From NCBI GenBank assembly GCA_038239485.1, contig JBBSET010000024.1, positions 1 to 52,891 of the forward strand: a stretch of 52,891 bases of DNA, given 5' to 3'. Below the pieces are notes generated by a model, which saw only the letters and a list, made by a program, of their open reading frames with translations, was not told the origin of the DNA and searched no databases. Positions 7,377 to 16,387 of the stretch are shown here, piece after piece. Within the stretch, counting starts at the first letter, position 1. Each line of letters opens with the position of its first letter. This DNA comes from DASQEH01 sp038239485. GTDB lineage: Bacteria > Actinomycetota > Actinomycetes > Propionibacteriales > Nocardioidaceae. The position numbers and the translations under genes were made by a program.

Positions 7377-9080
7377 TCACCAGAAGATGATGTTCAAGAT
7401 GATGACCAGGCCGAGACCGACCCCGGCCAGCTTGGTCGGCTGCTGGTACCACGCGAGCGCACCCTCGTTGTCGTCGTGGAAGTCCTGTCGGGGGGTCAGG
7501 CTGTAGACGAGGCCTCTCAGCTCGGACTCCTCCCGTGGACTTGTCACCATCGAGACAAGGACGCTGACCACGATGTCGACCACGAAGGCCGCACCCGCCG
7601 CGGCGAAGCTCGCCCCCTGACCCGACAGGGACGAGATCGTTCCCGTCGACAGGCTGCCCAGCGCGTCCACGCTCAGGATCCCGACGAGGATCGCCGCGGC
7701 CGTGCCGGATACCAGCCCCACCCAGCCCGCGGTGGCCGACATCCGCTTCCAGAACATGCCCAGGATGAACGTCGCGAAGAGCGGAGCGTTGAAGAAGCCG
7801 AAGAGCGTCTGCAGGTAGGCCATGATGTTGGAGTAGGACGCGGCAAAGGTGGCCGTTCCGATCGCGATCAACGTGGCCGCCAAGGTCGCCCACCGACCGA
7901 TGGCGAGGTAGTAGTGGTCGGGCTTGTCCTTCCTGAAGTACGTCTGCCACAGGTCATAGGAGAAGACGGTGTTGAAGGCCGAGATGTTCGCCGCCATCCC
8001 TGCCATGAACGAGGCCAGCAGGCCTGCGATGGCAACGCCGAGCATGCCGTTGGGGAGCAGGTCCCGGATCAGGTACAGCAGCGAGTTGTTGTAGTCGAAC
8101 TTCGGGTCGCCCGACGCCTTCGCCTTGGCCACCTGAGTCACCAGCACCCCGGCGATCATCCCGGGGAAGATCACGATGAACGGGATGAACATCTTCGGGA
8201 AGGCGCCGATGATCGGGGCCCGTTGCGCGGCCGAGATCGACTTGCTCGCCATCGCGCGCTGGACCTCGACGAAGTTCGTCGTCCAGTACCCGAAGGAGAG
8301 CACGAAGCCCAGACCGAAGACCAGGCCGATGACCGAGAGGGTCGGGTTGCTGATCGCCGTGAGGTTGGTGCCCGGCCACGACGACAGCTGCGCGGACCCG
8401 CCATGGGTCGCGGCGATCTTGTCCTTCAGCCCGCTGTAGCCGCCGACCTTGCTCAGCCCGATGATCGTCAGGGGCAGGAGGGCCGCGACGATCACGAAGA
8501 ACTGCAGCACCTCGTTGTAGATCGCGGCGGAGAGGCCCCCCAACGTGGTGTAGGTCAACACGATGGCGGCGGCCATGATCAGGGAGACCCACAGGGGCCA
8601 GCCGAGGATGATCTGGACGATGTTGGCGAGCAGGTACAGGTTGATGCCGGCGATGAGGAGCTGCGCGAGGGCGAAGCTGAGCGCGTTGACCAGGTGCGCT
8701 CCGGTACCGAACCGCTTGCGCATGAACTCCGGGACCGACCGGACCTTGGAGCCGTAGTAGAACGGCATCATCACCACGCCGAGGAAGAGCATCGCCGGCA
8801 CGGCGCCGATCCAGAAGTAGTGCACCGTCGGGATACCGAACTGGGCACCGTTCGCCGACATGCCGATGATCTCGACGGCGCCGAGGTTGGCGGAGATGAA
8901 CGCCAGGCCGGTCACCCAGGCCGGCAGCGACCGCCCGGACAAGAAGAAGTCCAAGCTGGTCGAGACGGCTCGGCGGGCCATCACGCCGATGCCGAGTACG
9001 AAGACGAAGTACGTTGCGATCAGTAGGTAGTCGACCCAGTTTGTCCCGAGTCTTAGGCTGCTATCGGCCGCCAGAATCAT
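7377..9080 (-). CDS. Sodium:solute symporter (SSS family, SglT-like)
   Basis: A 567-residue inner-membrane transporter with about 13-14 hydrophobic segments. Family features are SLDFFLSGRSLPAWVTGLAFISANLGAVE near the N-terminus, IYNEVLQFFVIVAALLPLT, and FGYWTTNFVEVQRAMASKS around residue 270-290, which resembles SSS sugar/solute symporters. It would couple Na+ influx to uptake of a sugar, carboxylate or other organic solute; the substrate cannot be named from sequence. The ATG has AGGAGG (GGAGGCGAAGC then ATG) just upstream. It leads a two-gene operon with the small membrane protein. Confidence 0.9.
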   Translation of the reverse strand: MILAADSSLRLGTNWVDYLLIATYFVFVLGIGVMARRAVSTSLDFFLSGRSLPAWVTGLAFISANLGAVEIIGMSANGAQFGIPTVHYFWIGAVPAMLFLGVVMMPFYYGSKVRSVPEFMRKRFGTGAHLVNALSFALAQLLIAGINLYLLANIVQIILGWPLWVSLIMAAAIVLTYTTLGGLSAAIYNEVLQFFVIVAALLPLTIIGLSKVGGYSGLKDKIAATHGGSAQLSSWPGTNLTAISNPTLSVIGLVFGLGFVLSFGYWTTNFVEVQRAMASKSISAAQRAPIIGAFPKMFIPFIVIFPGMIAGVLVTQVAKAKASGDPKFDYNNSLLYLIRDLLPNGMLGVAIAGLLASFMAGMAANISAFNTVFSYDLWQTYFRKDKPDHYYLAIGRWATLAATLIAIGTATFAASYSNIMAYLQTLFGFFNAPLFATFILGMFWKRMSATAGWVGLVSGTAAAILVGILSVDALGSLSTGTISSLSGQGASFAAAGAAFVVDIVVSVLVSMVTSPREESELRGLVYSLTPRQDFHDDNEGALAWYQQPTKLAGVGLGLVIILNIIFW

Positions 9081-9388
9081 GCTTCGCCTCCTGAAATGAC
9101 CTTGATGTCAAGATGAACTGACGGCAACCTACTCCTGTTGCACCCTTCGTGGTCCCCCAGCCACCCCGCCTCGCCGGGCGATTGCATCGTGCGCCGTGGC
9201 GCTCCACCATCGGTAACAGCCGCGTGAGGTGGCTCCCGACGGGGCAGCCCTGACTGGGGTCCCGGCGTGGCCGCACGCACCTCCCGGCTGAGAGGCACAG
9301 GGTCTTGATCGCGCCCACCGGAGCACAGCACGACAGCCAGCTGAGACGGCTCAGGCGTGCCGCCGCCCAGGTGCCGCGGCCAACCGCG
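9081..9388. other. 308-base leader/intergenic region upstream of the symporter
   Basis: Both flanking genes read leftward, so this is the 5' region of the symporter and the 3' end of the flavodoxin gene. It is GC rich with several short complementary segments, for example GCCGGGAGGTGCG and ACGCCGGGACCCC read on the minus strand. Small open frames are present but start and stop without recognisable protein content. I compared it by eye with TPP, SAM, cobalamin and ydaO riboswitch signatures and could not match any. Confidence 0.5.
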
Positions 9389-10120
9389 TCAGCGGTGCTC
9401 GGGATTCTCGAAGTCGAACCGGCAGCCTGCGTCCCACTCAGAGCGCTGGTTGCCTCCGACCGGGAAGCCGCCGGCGTCCTTGAGCAGCCTGGCGAGATGC
9501 AGCAGGTTCCAGGTCATGAAGGTCGTGTTGCGGTTGGTGAAGTCGTTCTCCGGGCCGCCCGAGCCGGGATCGAGGTACGACGGCCCGGGCCCGGCGGCAC
9601 CGATCCAGCCAGCATCGGCTTGAGGAGGGATGGAGTACCCGAGGTGCTGCAAGCTGTAGAGGACGTTCATCGCACAGTGTTTGACGCCGTCCTCATTGCC
9701 TGTGATGAGGCAGCCTCCGACCCGTCCGTAGTAGGCGTACTGACCGGCGTCGTTCAGAAGCGACGAGCAGGCGTACAGGCGTTCGATGATGAGTTTCGTC
9801 ACCGAGCTGTTGTCGCCGAGCCAGATCGGCCCGGCGATGATGAGCACGTCGGCGGCCATCACAGCGCGGTGGATCGCCGGCCACTCGTCGTGGCTCCAGC
9901 CGTGCTCAGTCATATCGGGCCAGACACCGGTGGCGATGTCGTGGTCGACGGCCCGGATGACGTCGACGTGCACGCCCTGTTTCTCGAGCACGCCGCGGCT
10001 GACGTCGACGAGGCCCTGGGTGTTACTGGTCTCAGGTGAGCGCTTCAGGGTGCAGTTGATAAAGAGCGCCGTCAGGTCGTCATAGTGCACTCCCGCCGTC
10101 TGGGTATCCGGCATCGTCAT
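9389..10120 (-). CDS. Flavodoxin-like / NAD(P)H-dependent FMN reductase family protein
   Basis: A 243-residue flavodoxin-fold protein. The N-terminal strand LTALFINCTLKRSPETSNTQ matches the FMN-phosphate loop of the NADPH-dependent FMN reductase family, and IIAGPIWLGDNSSVTKLIIERL (about residues 94-115) and YYGRVGGCLITGNEDGVKHCAMNVLYSL are the usual flavin-contact segments. It probably moves electrons to quinones or other acceptors in the cytoplasm. The ATG at 10120 has AAGGAGA just upstream; longer forms have no ribosome site. The longer C-terminus after WIGAAGPGPSYLD is typical of the YwqN/WrbA-like actinobacterial members. Confidence 0.85.
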   Translation of the reverse strand: MTMPDTQTAGVHYDDLTALFINCTLKRSPETSNTQGLVDVSRGVLEKQGVHVDVIRAVDHDIATGVWPDMTEHGWSHDEWPAIHRAVMAADVLIIAGPIWLGDNSSVTKLIIERLYACSSLLNDAGQYAYYGRVGGCLITGNEDGVKHCAMNVLYSLQHLGYSIPPQADAGWIGAAGPGPSYLDPGSGGPENDFTNRNTTFMTWNLLHLARLLKDAGGFPVGGNQRSEWDAGCRFDFENPEHR

Positions 10121-10294
10121 CTTCTCCTTGGTCGTGCGTGAGCGGGGACACTCCGCATCCTCGCCGAACCCTGGGCCGGTGTCTGCCCCGAAAGGGCGCA
10201 GGACGCGAATGATTAGGGTTCCGTAAGGTCGCGTGGGACAGTGGAAAGGAAGTCGACCGCGCCGGGCCAGGCTTTCCCTTGAGGAGCCCCCATC

Positions 10295-10981
10295 ATGAGC
10301 GCGAACGAGTTGCGCGTCGCCATCATCATGGCGAAGGTCGCCGAGAACCTTCATGCGTCGACCAGCAGGGGCGAAGTCCTCAGCCGGATCACCGAGTGCG
10401 CCTGCGACACCATCCCTGGTGTCGACTTCGCGAGCGTCACCGTCCGGTACGCCGACGGTCAACTCGAGACCTTCGGACCCACTGACGAGATCACGTCTCG
10501 GGCGGACGCCCTCCAGTACTCGCTCCGCGAGGGTCCCTGCTACGACGCCGCGAGCACCGAAGAGGCAGTCAGCAGCACCGACATCGCGTCGGATCCCCGG
10601 TGGCCGAGCTACGGCCCAGCGGCGGCGAAGCTCGGCTTGGCCTCTCAGCTCGCGGTGAAGTTCTACGACAACCCCCAGTCCCGGGGTGCGCTCAACCTGT
10701 ACGCCGCCGTCGGTGGGCTGCTGGCCGACCAGCTTCCCCTGGCCCAGCTCTTCGCCAAGCACGCGGCGATCGCGATGGGTCACTCCTACACGGTGGACGG
10801 CCTCCACGACGCCCTCGCGACCCGCAAGGTCATCGGTCAGGCGATCGGGATCGTGATGGAGAGGTACGGCCTCGACGAGGACCGGGCCTTCGAGTTCCTG
10901 ATGCGGGTCTCGCAGACGGGGAACATCAAGCTGCGAGAGGTCGCCGCGGAAGCCGTCAGACAGGGCAACACCTCGGCCTAG
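10295..10981 (+). CDS. GAF-ANTAR transcription antitermination regulator
   Basis: A 228-residue cytoplasmic regulator. Residues about 20-155 form a GAF sensor (VLSRITECACDTIPGVDFASVTVRY, then the FYDNPQSRGALNLYA segment). Residues about 165-225 form an ANTAR domain (ALATRKVIGQAIGIVMERYGLDEDRAFEFLMRVSQTGNIKLREVAAEAV), which binds dual hairpins in nascent RNA to block termination. No histidine kinase is encoded nearby, and a ligand for the GAF domain is not evident. The ribosome site TTGAGGAG precedes the ATG. It is transcribed away from the flavodoxin gene. Confidence 0.9.
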   Translation: MSANELRVAIIMAKVAENLHASTSRGEVLSRITECACDTIPGVDFASVTVRYADGQLETFGPTDEITSRADALQYSLREGPCYDAASTEEAVSSTDIASDPRWPSYGPAAAKLGLASQLAVKFYDNPQSRGALNLYAAVGGLLADQLPLAQLFAKHAAIAMGHSYTVDGLHDALATRKVIGQAIGIVMERYGLDEDRAFEFLMRVSQTGNIKLREVAAEAVRQGNTSA

Positions 10982-11107
10982 GATCCCCATGCACAGGCCG
11001 GTTTCGAGCCCCGACCAGGCATGCCTGACGGTCTCGGAAACCGGCCGTTCAACCCGTATGATCGTCTCGTGACCTGGCATGGAGCCAGGTCGAGGAGGGG
11101 CGTTCCC

Positions 11108-11926
11108 ATGCAGAGCCGCAACCCGATCCTGAACAACAGCGACACGTTCAACGGTCGCGCCGCGCAGACCACCGGGTACTCGATCTATCCCGCAGCGGGC
11201 CAGAGCTACCAGGGGTACGGGTATCCGCCCGCACCGACGCTCGCCGAGCCGATGACGATCGACTCCGTCATCTCCCGGACCGCCCTGACCCTGCTGATCG
11301 TCGTGGCCACGGCCGCGGCGACCTGGGTCTTCCTGCCGGACGGCGCGACGGCTGGTGAGTCCAACTACGTGCCCGTCGCCTGGATCGGCGGCGCCCTGGT
11401 GGGTGCCGGGCTCGGCCTGGTTCTGAGCTTCAGGCGCGTCATCTCCCCGGCGCTCGTCGTGCTCTACGCCGTCGCGCAGGGCCTCTTCATGGGGGCCGCC
11501 TCGGAGGCGTTCGAGAAGCTCTACCCGGGTATCGTCGCCCAGGCGGTGCTGGGGACCGTGGCGGCCTTCGTCGCGACGCTGGCTGCCTACAAGTTCTTCA
11601 ACATCCAGGTGACGGACAAGTTCCGCAAGTTCGTCGTGATCGCCGGCATGGGCTTCTTCCTCGTCACCTTCTTCGACTTCATCCTCTACCAGTTCGGCGC
11701 CTCGATCGGGTTCAACGAGTTCGGCGGGCTGGGCCTCATCATGAGCTTCGTCGGGCTCGGGCTCGGGATCTTCTACCTGATTCTCGACTTCGACATGATC
11801 GAGCGGGGAGTCGCCGCGGGTGCTCCCGAGGTGGAGTCATGGCGGGCGGCGTTCGCGCTAACCGCCTCGCTGATCCTCATCTACATCGAGCTGCTGCGCA
11901 TCCTTGCGATCATGCGTGGCGACTGA
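11108..11926 (+). CDS. Bax inhibitor-1/YccA family membrane protein
   Basis: A 272-residue polytopic membrane protein with a soluble Gln/Tyr/Pro-rich N-terminus (about 1-50) and seven hydrophobic helices ending in the charged segment RILAIMRGD. The LDFDMIERGVAAGAPEVESWRAAFALTASLILIYIELLRIL region carries the paired acidic residues typical of BI-1 (TMBIM) channels, which leak Ca2+ or protons in other organisms. The start at 11108 is chosen because GAGGAGGGG lies immediately upstream; the upstream extension lacks such a site. It stands alone, convergent with the DUF4287 gene. Confidence 0.88.
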   Translation: MQSRNPILNNSDTFNGRAAQTTGYSIYPAAGQSYQGYGYPPAPTLAEPMTIDSVISRTALTLLIVVATAAATWVFLPDGATAGESNYVPVAWIGGALVGAGLGLVLSFRRVISPALVVLYAVAQGLFMGAASEAFEKLYPGIVAQAVLGTVAAFVATLAAYKFFNIQVTDKFRKFVVIAGMGFFLVTFFDFILYQFGASIGFNEFGGLGLIMSFVGLGLGIFYLILDFDMIERGVAAGAPEVESWRAAFALTASLILIYIELLRILAIMRGD

Positions 11927-11943
11927 GCGACGCGACGCGTCGC
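11927..11943. terminator. Hairpin between convergent genes
   Basis: GCGACGC (11927-11933) pairs with GCGTCGC (11937-11943) around a three-base loop, directly after the BI-1 gene stop and before the end of the opposing DUF4287 gene. It has no T run, as is common for actinobacterial terminators, and could serve both directions. Confidence 0.45.
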
Positions 11944-11964
11944 ACCCGGCGCGAGGACGAGCCT

Positions 11965-12195
11965 CTACTCGAAGGAGCGGTGTGCGCGTTTGAGGTCGTG
12001 CTCGTGCACGATCGCGGTCGCGTAGCCGTGCGGTAGGTCGTACTCGTCGCGCAGCCAGCGGACCCGGTCGTCGAAGCGCAACAGACCCGGCCCGCGGTCG
12101 ATCTGGCCGAACCACTCCTGCAGTGGACGCCCGGTCGCCTCGGGGATGCGAGCGACCAGCATCTGATGCGTCTCCTCGGAGTGGTGTAGGCCCAT
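11965..12195 (-). CDS. DUF4287-like small protein
   Basis: A 76-residue cytoplasmic protein. The segments EATGRPLQEWFGQID and RVRWLRDEYDLPHGYATAIVHEHDLKRA match the pattern of DUF4287 (TGKxxxEW, then a WLKxxFxLGHGxAxAI motif), a small helical domain of unknown function found in many actinobacteria. It is a single gene, convergent with the BI-1 gene and upstream of the SGNH hydrolase gene in the same direction, separated from it by 122 bases. Confidence 0.75.
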   Translation of the reverse strand: MGLHHSEETHQMLVARIPEATGRPLQEWFGQIDRGPGLLRFDDRVRWLRDEYDLPHGYATAIVHEHDLKRAHRSFE

Positions 12196-12317
12196 GGTCC
12201 CTCCAGCGTCATCGGGGATGCTCGTGGCTCCGAGCCTGCCTCAACTGTCTGGGCGGCACAACCCTGTCGCCCGAATCCGATCCGCCTGTAAGGGCGCGCT
12301 GACCTGTCCCCGTCGCC

Positions 12318-13346
12318 CTATCGGGCCGGCCGGTCGGGCACGTCGGTGCTGAGCTCGGTCTCGACGTCACCGGCCAGCGGGATCGCCCGGCGCCTGCGAT
12401 GCCTCAGCATGGCCAACCGACCTCGCCGTCCCTGGGAAGGTTCGTCGCGCTCGGCTCGGGAGACCTCGGTGCCGGTGCTGTCGGCCGCGATGGCGGCCGC
12501 GCGGGCCAGCGAGAGCACCCGCCCGTCGCGGCGAGCCTCGTAGACCTCGTCGTCGGGCACCACCCCGACAGCCGCCGCCACCGTGGGGAGCATCGCCGCA
12601 GCACAGGCGCGATACCCGTACGGCGAAGGGTGGAACTTGTCCGGTCCGAACATCTCCGACCCGGAGGAGGCGAACTCCGCACCCAGGATCGTGGCCAGCG
12701 ACACCGCGCGGCCGCCGGCCTCGACGACGGCGATGAGTTGCGCGGCGGCGAGCCGGCGCGACCAACGCCGGGCCACCTGGCGCAGCGGTGGGGCGATCGG
12801 GCGAACTGTGCCCAGATCTGGGCAGGTGCCGACGACGACCTCGCTCCCGGTCGCCCGCAGGGTCTGGATGGCGTCGGTCAGGGCGAGCAGGGAGTCCGCC
12901 GGGCTCACCCGGTGGGTCACGTCGTTGGCCCCCACGATGATCACCGCGACCTCGGGCAGCTCGGGAAGAGCGCGCGGTATCTGGGTCGCGAGTGCCGACG
13001 TCTGGGCACCGACCGCCGCAACACAGGTGAGGATGACGGGTCGCTGCGCGAGGTCGGCCAAGCCGGTCGCCAAGAAGGCACCGAACGTATCCTCCGGAAC
13101 CCTGGCTCCGTATCCCGCTGCCGCGGAGTCACCCAGCACGGCAAGGCGCAGCGGCTCTCCGCCGAGCTGGACGCCGTAGACCCCATTGGGGTCCGGGGGC
13201 TTGTCCTTGACATTGCCGATCTTGCGGCGGGCCAGCTTTGCCTGGGCGTTGAGCAGCCCGTAGAGGGAGCCCCCGAAAAGGCCCAGTCCGCCCCCACCGA
13301 CAGCGGCCGCCGTGGCTAGTCTGCGAGCCGCAGTCGCCTTGCTCAC
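12318..13346 (-). CDS. SGNH/GDSL hydrolase, probably membrane-anchored or exported
   Basis: A 342-residue esterase-type protein. Block I is LAVLGDSAAAGYG (GDS at about 72-74, nucleophile Ser), block III is IIVGANDVTH (about 139), and the catalytic Asp/His pair is in DKFHPSPYGYRA (about 244). The N-terminus has a hydrophobic, Gly-rich stretch (TAAAVGGGGLGLFGGSLYGLL) that may be an anchor or signal. The tail after about residue 290 is highly basic (MLRHRRRRAI). GTG 13346 is chosen because GAGGTGG lies six bases upstream; GTG 13355 is possible. It is divergent from cystathionine beta-synthase. The substrate is unknown. Confidence 0.85.
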   Translation of the reverse strand: MSKATAARRLATAAAVGGGGLGLFGGSLYGLLNAQAKLARRKIGNVKDKPPDPNGVYGVQLGGEPLRLAVLGDSAAAGYGARVPEDTFGAFLATGLADLAQRPVILTCVAAVGAQTSALATQIPRALPELPEVAVIIVGANDVTHRVSPADSLLALTDAIQTLRATGSEVVVGTCPDLGTVRPIAPPLRQVARRWSRRLAAAQLIAVVEAGGRAVSLATILGAEFASSGSEMFGPDKFHPSPYGYRACAAAMLPTVAAAVGVVPDDEVYEARRDGRVLSLARAAAIAADSTGTEVSRAERDEPSQGRRGRLAMLRHRRRRAIPLAGDVETELSTDVPDRPAR

Positions 13347-13458
13347 GATGACCACCTCTATGCCGACGTCCTGCGGACAGGCCACAATCAGTCTACCGAT
13401 GGACGGCCAGGTGCAGGCTGGGTTTGGGCGGCCAGGGTCGAGCGGCGCCGACTAGGGT

Positions 13459-14835
13459 GTGGGCGTGGACTACGTCGACTCGTTGATGGAACTCGTGGGC
13501 AACACCCCGCTGCTCAGACTGTCGTCGAGCACCGAGGGCGCGCGCCCGACGGTCCTGGCCAAAGTCGAGTACATGAACCCCGGTGGCTCCGTGAAGGACC
13601 GGATCGCGGTGCGGATGGTCGACGCCGCCGAGAAGTCTGGCCAGATCAAGCCGGGCGGCACCATCGTCGAGCCGACCTCGGGCAACACCGGGGTGGGCTT
13701 GGCCATGGTCGCCCAGGCGCGGGGATACCACTGCGTCTTCGTCTGCCCGGACAAGGTCAGTGAGGACAAGCGCAACGTGCTGACCGCGTACGGCGCGCGG
13801 GTGGTGGTCTGCCCGACCGCGGTGCCCCCCGAGCACGCGGACAGCTACTACAACGTCTCAGACCGGCTCGTCGGCGAGATCGAGGGCGCCTGGAAGCCGG
13901 ACCAGTACTCCAACCTCAACAACCCGCTCAGCCACTACGAGCAGACCGGGCCGGAGATCTGGCGGCAGACGGACGGCCGGATCACTCACTTCGTCGCGGG
14001 GGTGGGGACCGGCGGGACTATCAGCGGGGTCGGACGCTACCTCAAGGAGGTGTCCGACGGGCGGGTCCAGATCGTCGGCGCCGATCCGGAGGGGTCCGTC
14101 TACTCCGGCGGCACCGGCCGCCCCTACCTGGTCGAGGGTGTCGGTGAGGACTTCTGGCCGAGGACGTACGACGCCAGCGTGCCAGACCGTGTCATCGCCG
14201 TGTCAGACAAGGACTCCTTCCTCACCACCCGACGCCTGGCCCGAGAGGAGGCACTGCTCGTCGGCGGCTCCTCCGGGATGGCGGCGGCGGCGGCGATCAG
14301 GCTGGCCCATGAGCTCGACGACCCGGATGCGGTCATCGTCGTGCTGCTGCCGGACGGGGGGCGTGGCTACCTCACCAAGGTCTTCGACGACGGCTGGCTG
14401 GCCCAGTACGGCTTCCTCGGCCAGCCGAGCCGGCTGACCGTCGGCGACGTGCTCCGAGGCAAGGACGGCCGGCTCCCGGATCTGGTCCACACCCACCCCA
14501 ATGAGACGATCGCCCAGGCTGTGGCGATCCTGCGCGAGTACGCCGTCTCCCAGATGCCGGTGGTCCGAGCCGAGCCTCCGGTGATGGCCGCCGAGGTGGC
14601 CGGTGCCGTCAGCGAGCGTGATCTGCTCGACGCGTTGTATGCCGGCCGGGCCAGACTGACCGACCGAGTAGAGGACCATATGGCCGAGCCGCTCCCGGCG
14701 ATCGGGTCGGGTGAGACCGTGGCAGAGGCGGTCGAAAAGCTGCATTCCGCCGACGCGGTCCTGGTCCAGGAGGACGGCAAGCCGGTCGGTGTCCTGACCA
14801 GACAGGACCTGCTCGGCTTCATCGCGTCAGGATGA
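13459..14835 (+). CDS. cbs: Cystathionine beta-synthase
   Basis: A PLP enzyme that condenses serine and homocysteine to cystathionine, the first step of reverse transsulfuration. Its 458 residues contain the fold-II core: SVKDRIA with PLP lysine K46, phosphate/substrate loop PTSGNTGVG near 72-80 and GVGTGGTISG near 181. A C-terminal pair of CBS modules spans about 330-456 (LVHTHPNETIAQAVAILREYAVSQMPVV is part of the first), which distinguishes it from cysteine synthase. A GTG start at 13459 or 13465 is equally plausible. The last 17 bases overlap the opposing monooxygenase gene. The partner enzyme may be the metB-like product at 25739. Confidence 0.92.
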   Translation: MGVDYVDSLMELVGNTPLLRLSSSTEGARPTVLAKVEYMNPGGSVKDRIAVRMVDAAEKSGQIKPGGTIVEPTSGNTGVGLAMVAQARGYHCVFVCPDKVSEDKRNVLTAYGARVVVCPTAVPPEHADSYYNVSDRLVGEIEGAWKPDQYSNLNNPLSHYEQTGPEIWRQTDGRITHFVAGVGTGGTISGVGRYLKEVSDGRVQIVGADPEGSVYSGGTGRPYLVEGVGEDFWPRTYDASVPDRVIAVSDKDSFLTTRRLAREEALLVGGSSGMAAAAAIRLAHELDDPDAVIVVLLPDGGRGYLTKVFDDGWLAQYGFLGQPSRLTVGDVLRGKDGRLPDLVHTHPNETIAQAVAILREYAVSQMPVVRAEPPVMAAEVAGAVSERDLLDALYAGRARLTDRVEDHMAEPLPAIGSGETVAEAVEKLHSADAVLVQEDGKPVGVLTRQDLLGFIASG

Positions 14836-16279
14836 AGTCCCGCTCCCGGAGTCGTCGGGTCGCGAGCCAGTAGGCCCAGGTGAAGTACGGCCAGATGGCG
14901 AAGTTGCGGCCGGTGTCGTCGAGGTACCAGCTCCGGCATCCCGATAGCCAGACGCTACGGCTCAACCGTGACTGGACGCGCTGGACGAAACGCCGCTGAA
15001 CGGCGGCGCGGACCTCGATCCGGTCCGCCTGGCGACGGTCAAGGAGGTCGAGGGCCTGCACGACGTACGTGACCTGGCTCTCGATCATGAACACGACGGA
15101 GTTGTGACCGAGACCCGTGTTCGGACCGAGCAGCAGGAAGAGGTTCGGGAATCCAGCCATCGTGATGCCGAGGTGGGCGCTCGCGCCGTTGCGCGCCCAC
15201 ACCTCGTCCAGACGGCTTCCGCCGCGCCCGACCAGGGCGAGCCGGGTGAGGTTGGCGGAGACGTCGAAGCCTGTACCGAAGATGATGGTGTCCACGTCGC
15301 GCTGCCGCCCGTCGGCGGTCCGGATGCCGGTCGCAGTCACCGCGACGATCGGTTCGGTCACCAGCTCGACATTGTTGCGGTTCAGCGACGGGTAGAAGTC
15401 GTCGGACAGCAGGACCCGCTTGCAGCCGATCTGATAGTCCGGGGTGAGCTGCGCTCTCAGCTCGGGGTCGGGCACCTGCCGGGCGAGATGTCTCCTGGCC
15501 TGGTTCTCCAGCATCGCCATCGCCTTCGGGGTGGTCACGAAGCCGAGGCCGCGGGCCTCCAGCGCCCAGAAGAGGCCATCTCGGACGGCGCGCTGCATGG
15601 CGGGCCGCCGGGCGAAGCGGCGCTGCCGCTGCTCGTCGATCCTGGGATTCGGCTTGGGGGTCACCCACGCGGCGCTGCGCTGGTAGACCACCAGGTGCTC
15701 CACCTCAGGGGCGATCTGGGGGACGAACTGGATGGAGCTCGCTCCGGTCCCGATCACCGCGACGCGTTCCCCCCGCAGGTCGTGGTCGTGTCGCCAGTGC
15801 GCGGAGTGGAAGGTCGACCCGGCGAAGGTCGCGAGGCCGGGCAGCGAGGGCACGTTCGGGTGGTGCAGAGCCCCGACCCCTGCCACCAGCACGCGGCAGT
15901 CGATCCGCTCGCCCCCGTTGATCTCGACCTGCCAGCTGTCGGTGTCCTCGTCGAAGGCCGCGGCGCTCACCTCCGCGCCGAAGCGAAGGTGCGGCCCGAG
16001 GTCGTACCTCGTCACGCACCGGCGGAGGTAGTCCCAGATCTCCGGTTGGGACGAGAACATCCGACTCCATCGGGGGTTCTGCTCGAACGAGAAGGAGTAC
16101 AGATGGGACGGCACGTCGCACGCGCAGCCGGGGTAGGTGTTGTCTCGCCAGGTGCCGCCGAGGTCGTCGCTCTTCTCGAGGATGACGAAGTCGCTGCGAC
16201 CGGACTGCTTGAGCTTGATGCCCATGCAGATGCCGGAGAAGCCGCTGCCGATGACCACGACGTCGCGGACCTCGGTCAT
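14819..16279 (-). CDS. Flavin-containing monooxygenase / Baeyer-Villiger-type oxygenase
   Basis: A 486-residue FAD- and NADPH-dependent oxygenase. The first Rossmann motif GSGFSG is at residues 11-16, LGGTWRDNTYPGCACD follows at about 40-55, the Baeyer-Villiger fingerprint FxGxxxHxxxW is seen as FAGSTFHSAHW at 152-162, and the second nucleotide motif GTGASS begins at about 177. The late ATG-type motif FGTGFD is also present. This fits ketone or heteroatom oxidation with O2; the substrate is not predictable. It is divergent from a luciferase-like oxidoreductase, which shares its control region, and it converges on cbs with a 17-base overlap. Confidence 0.9.
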   Translation of the reverse strand: MTEVRDVVVIGSGFSGICMGIKLKQSGRSDFVILEKSDDLGGTWRDNTYPGCACDVPSHLYSFSFEQNPRWSRMFSSQPEIWDYLRRCVTRYDLGPHLRFGAEVSAAAFDEDTDSWQVEINGGERIDCRVLVAGVGALHHPNVPSLPGLATFAGSTFHSAHWRHDHDLRGERVAVIGTGASSIQFVPQIAPEVEHLVVYQRSAAWVTPKPNPRIDEQRQRRFARRPAMQRAVRDGLFWALEARGLGFVTTPKAMAMLENQARRHLARQVPDPELRAQLTPDYQIGCKRVLLSDDFYPSLNRNNVELVTEPIVAVTATGIRTADGRQRDVDTIIFGTGFDVSANLTRLALVGRGGSRLDEVWARNGASAHLGITMAGFPNLFLLLGPNTGLGHNSVVFMIESQVTYVVQALDLLDRRQADRIEVRAAVQRRFVQRVQSRLSRSVWLSGCRSWYLDDTGRNFAIWPYFTWAYWLATRRLRERDFILTR

Positions 16280-16310
16280 GCGGCGACTCTACCGAGCGGA
16301 TCTTTCGGTC

Positions 16311-16351
16311 ACCTCCGGACCACGATCCGAAACCTGACGTCGTCCGGAGGT
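16311..16351. promoter_or_regulatory. 10-bp perfect inverted repeat in divergent promoter region
   Basis: ACCTCCGGAC (16311-16320) and GTCCGGAGGT (16342-16351) are perfect inverted copies separated by 21 bases. They sit in the 108-base gap between the divergently read monooxygenase and luciferase-like genes. The 31-base centre-to-centre spacing equals about three helical turns, which suits a regulator binding both halves and controlling both genes. No regulator gene is adjacent. Confidence 0.45.
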
Positions 16352-16387
16352 TCCAGGTGTCGGGTGGAGCCGCCTAGTGTGCGGCTT

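Noticed and set aside
7299..9026. Long 575-codon open frame on the plus strand
   Set aside because: It is antisense to the symporter gene, and its product is a mixture of Arg, Asp, His, Gly and Val with no domain; such frames arise from third-position G/C bias.
9250..9320. CTGAGA-containing stretch resembling part of a TPP riboswitch
   Set aside because: The second helix and the pyrophosphate-binding half are missing and the orientation does not lead into a gene.
10121..11080. N-terminal extension of the flavodoxin-like protein
   Set aside because: It is antisense to the GAF-ANTAR gene; the ribosome site lies at ATG 10120.
15104..16387. Long 5' extension of the luciferase-like gene
   Set aside because: It is the reverse complement of the monooxygenase gene and lacks homology; the domain starts exactly at ATG 16388.
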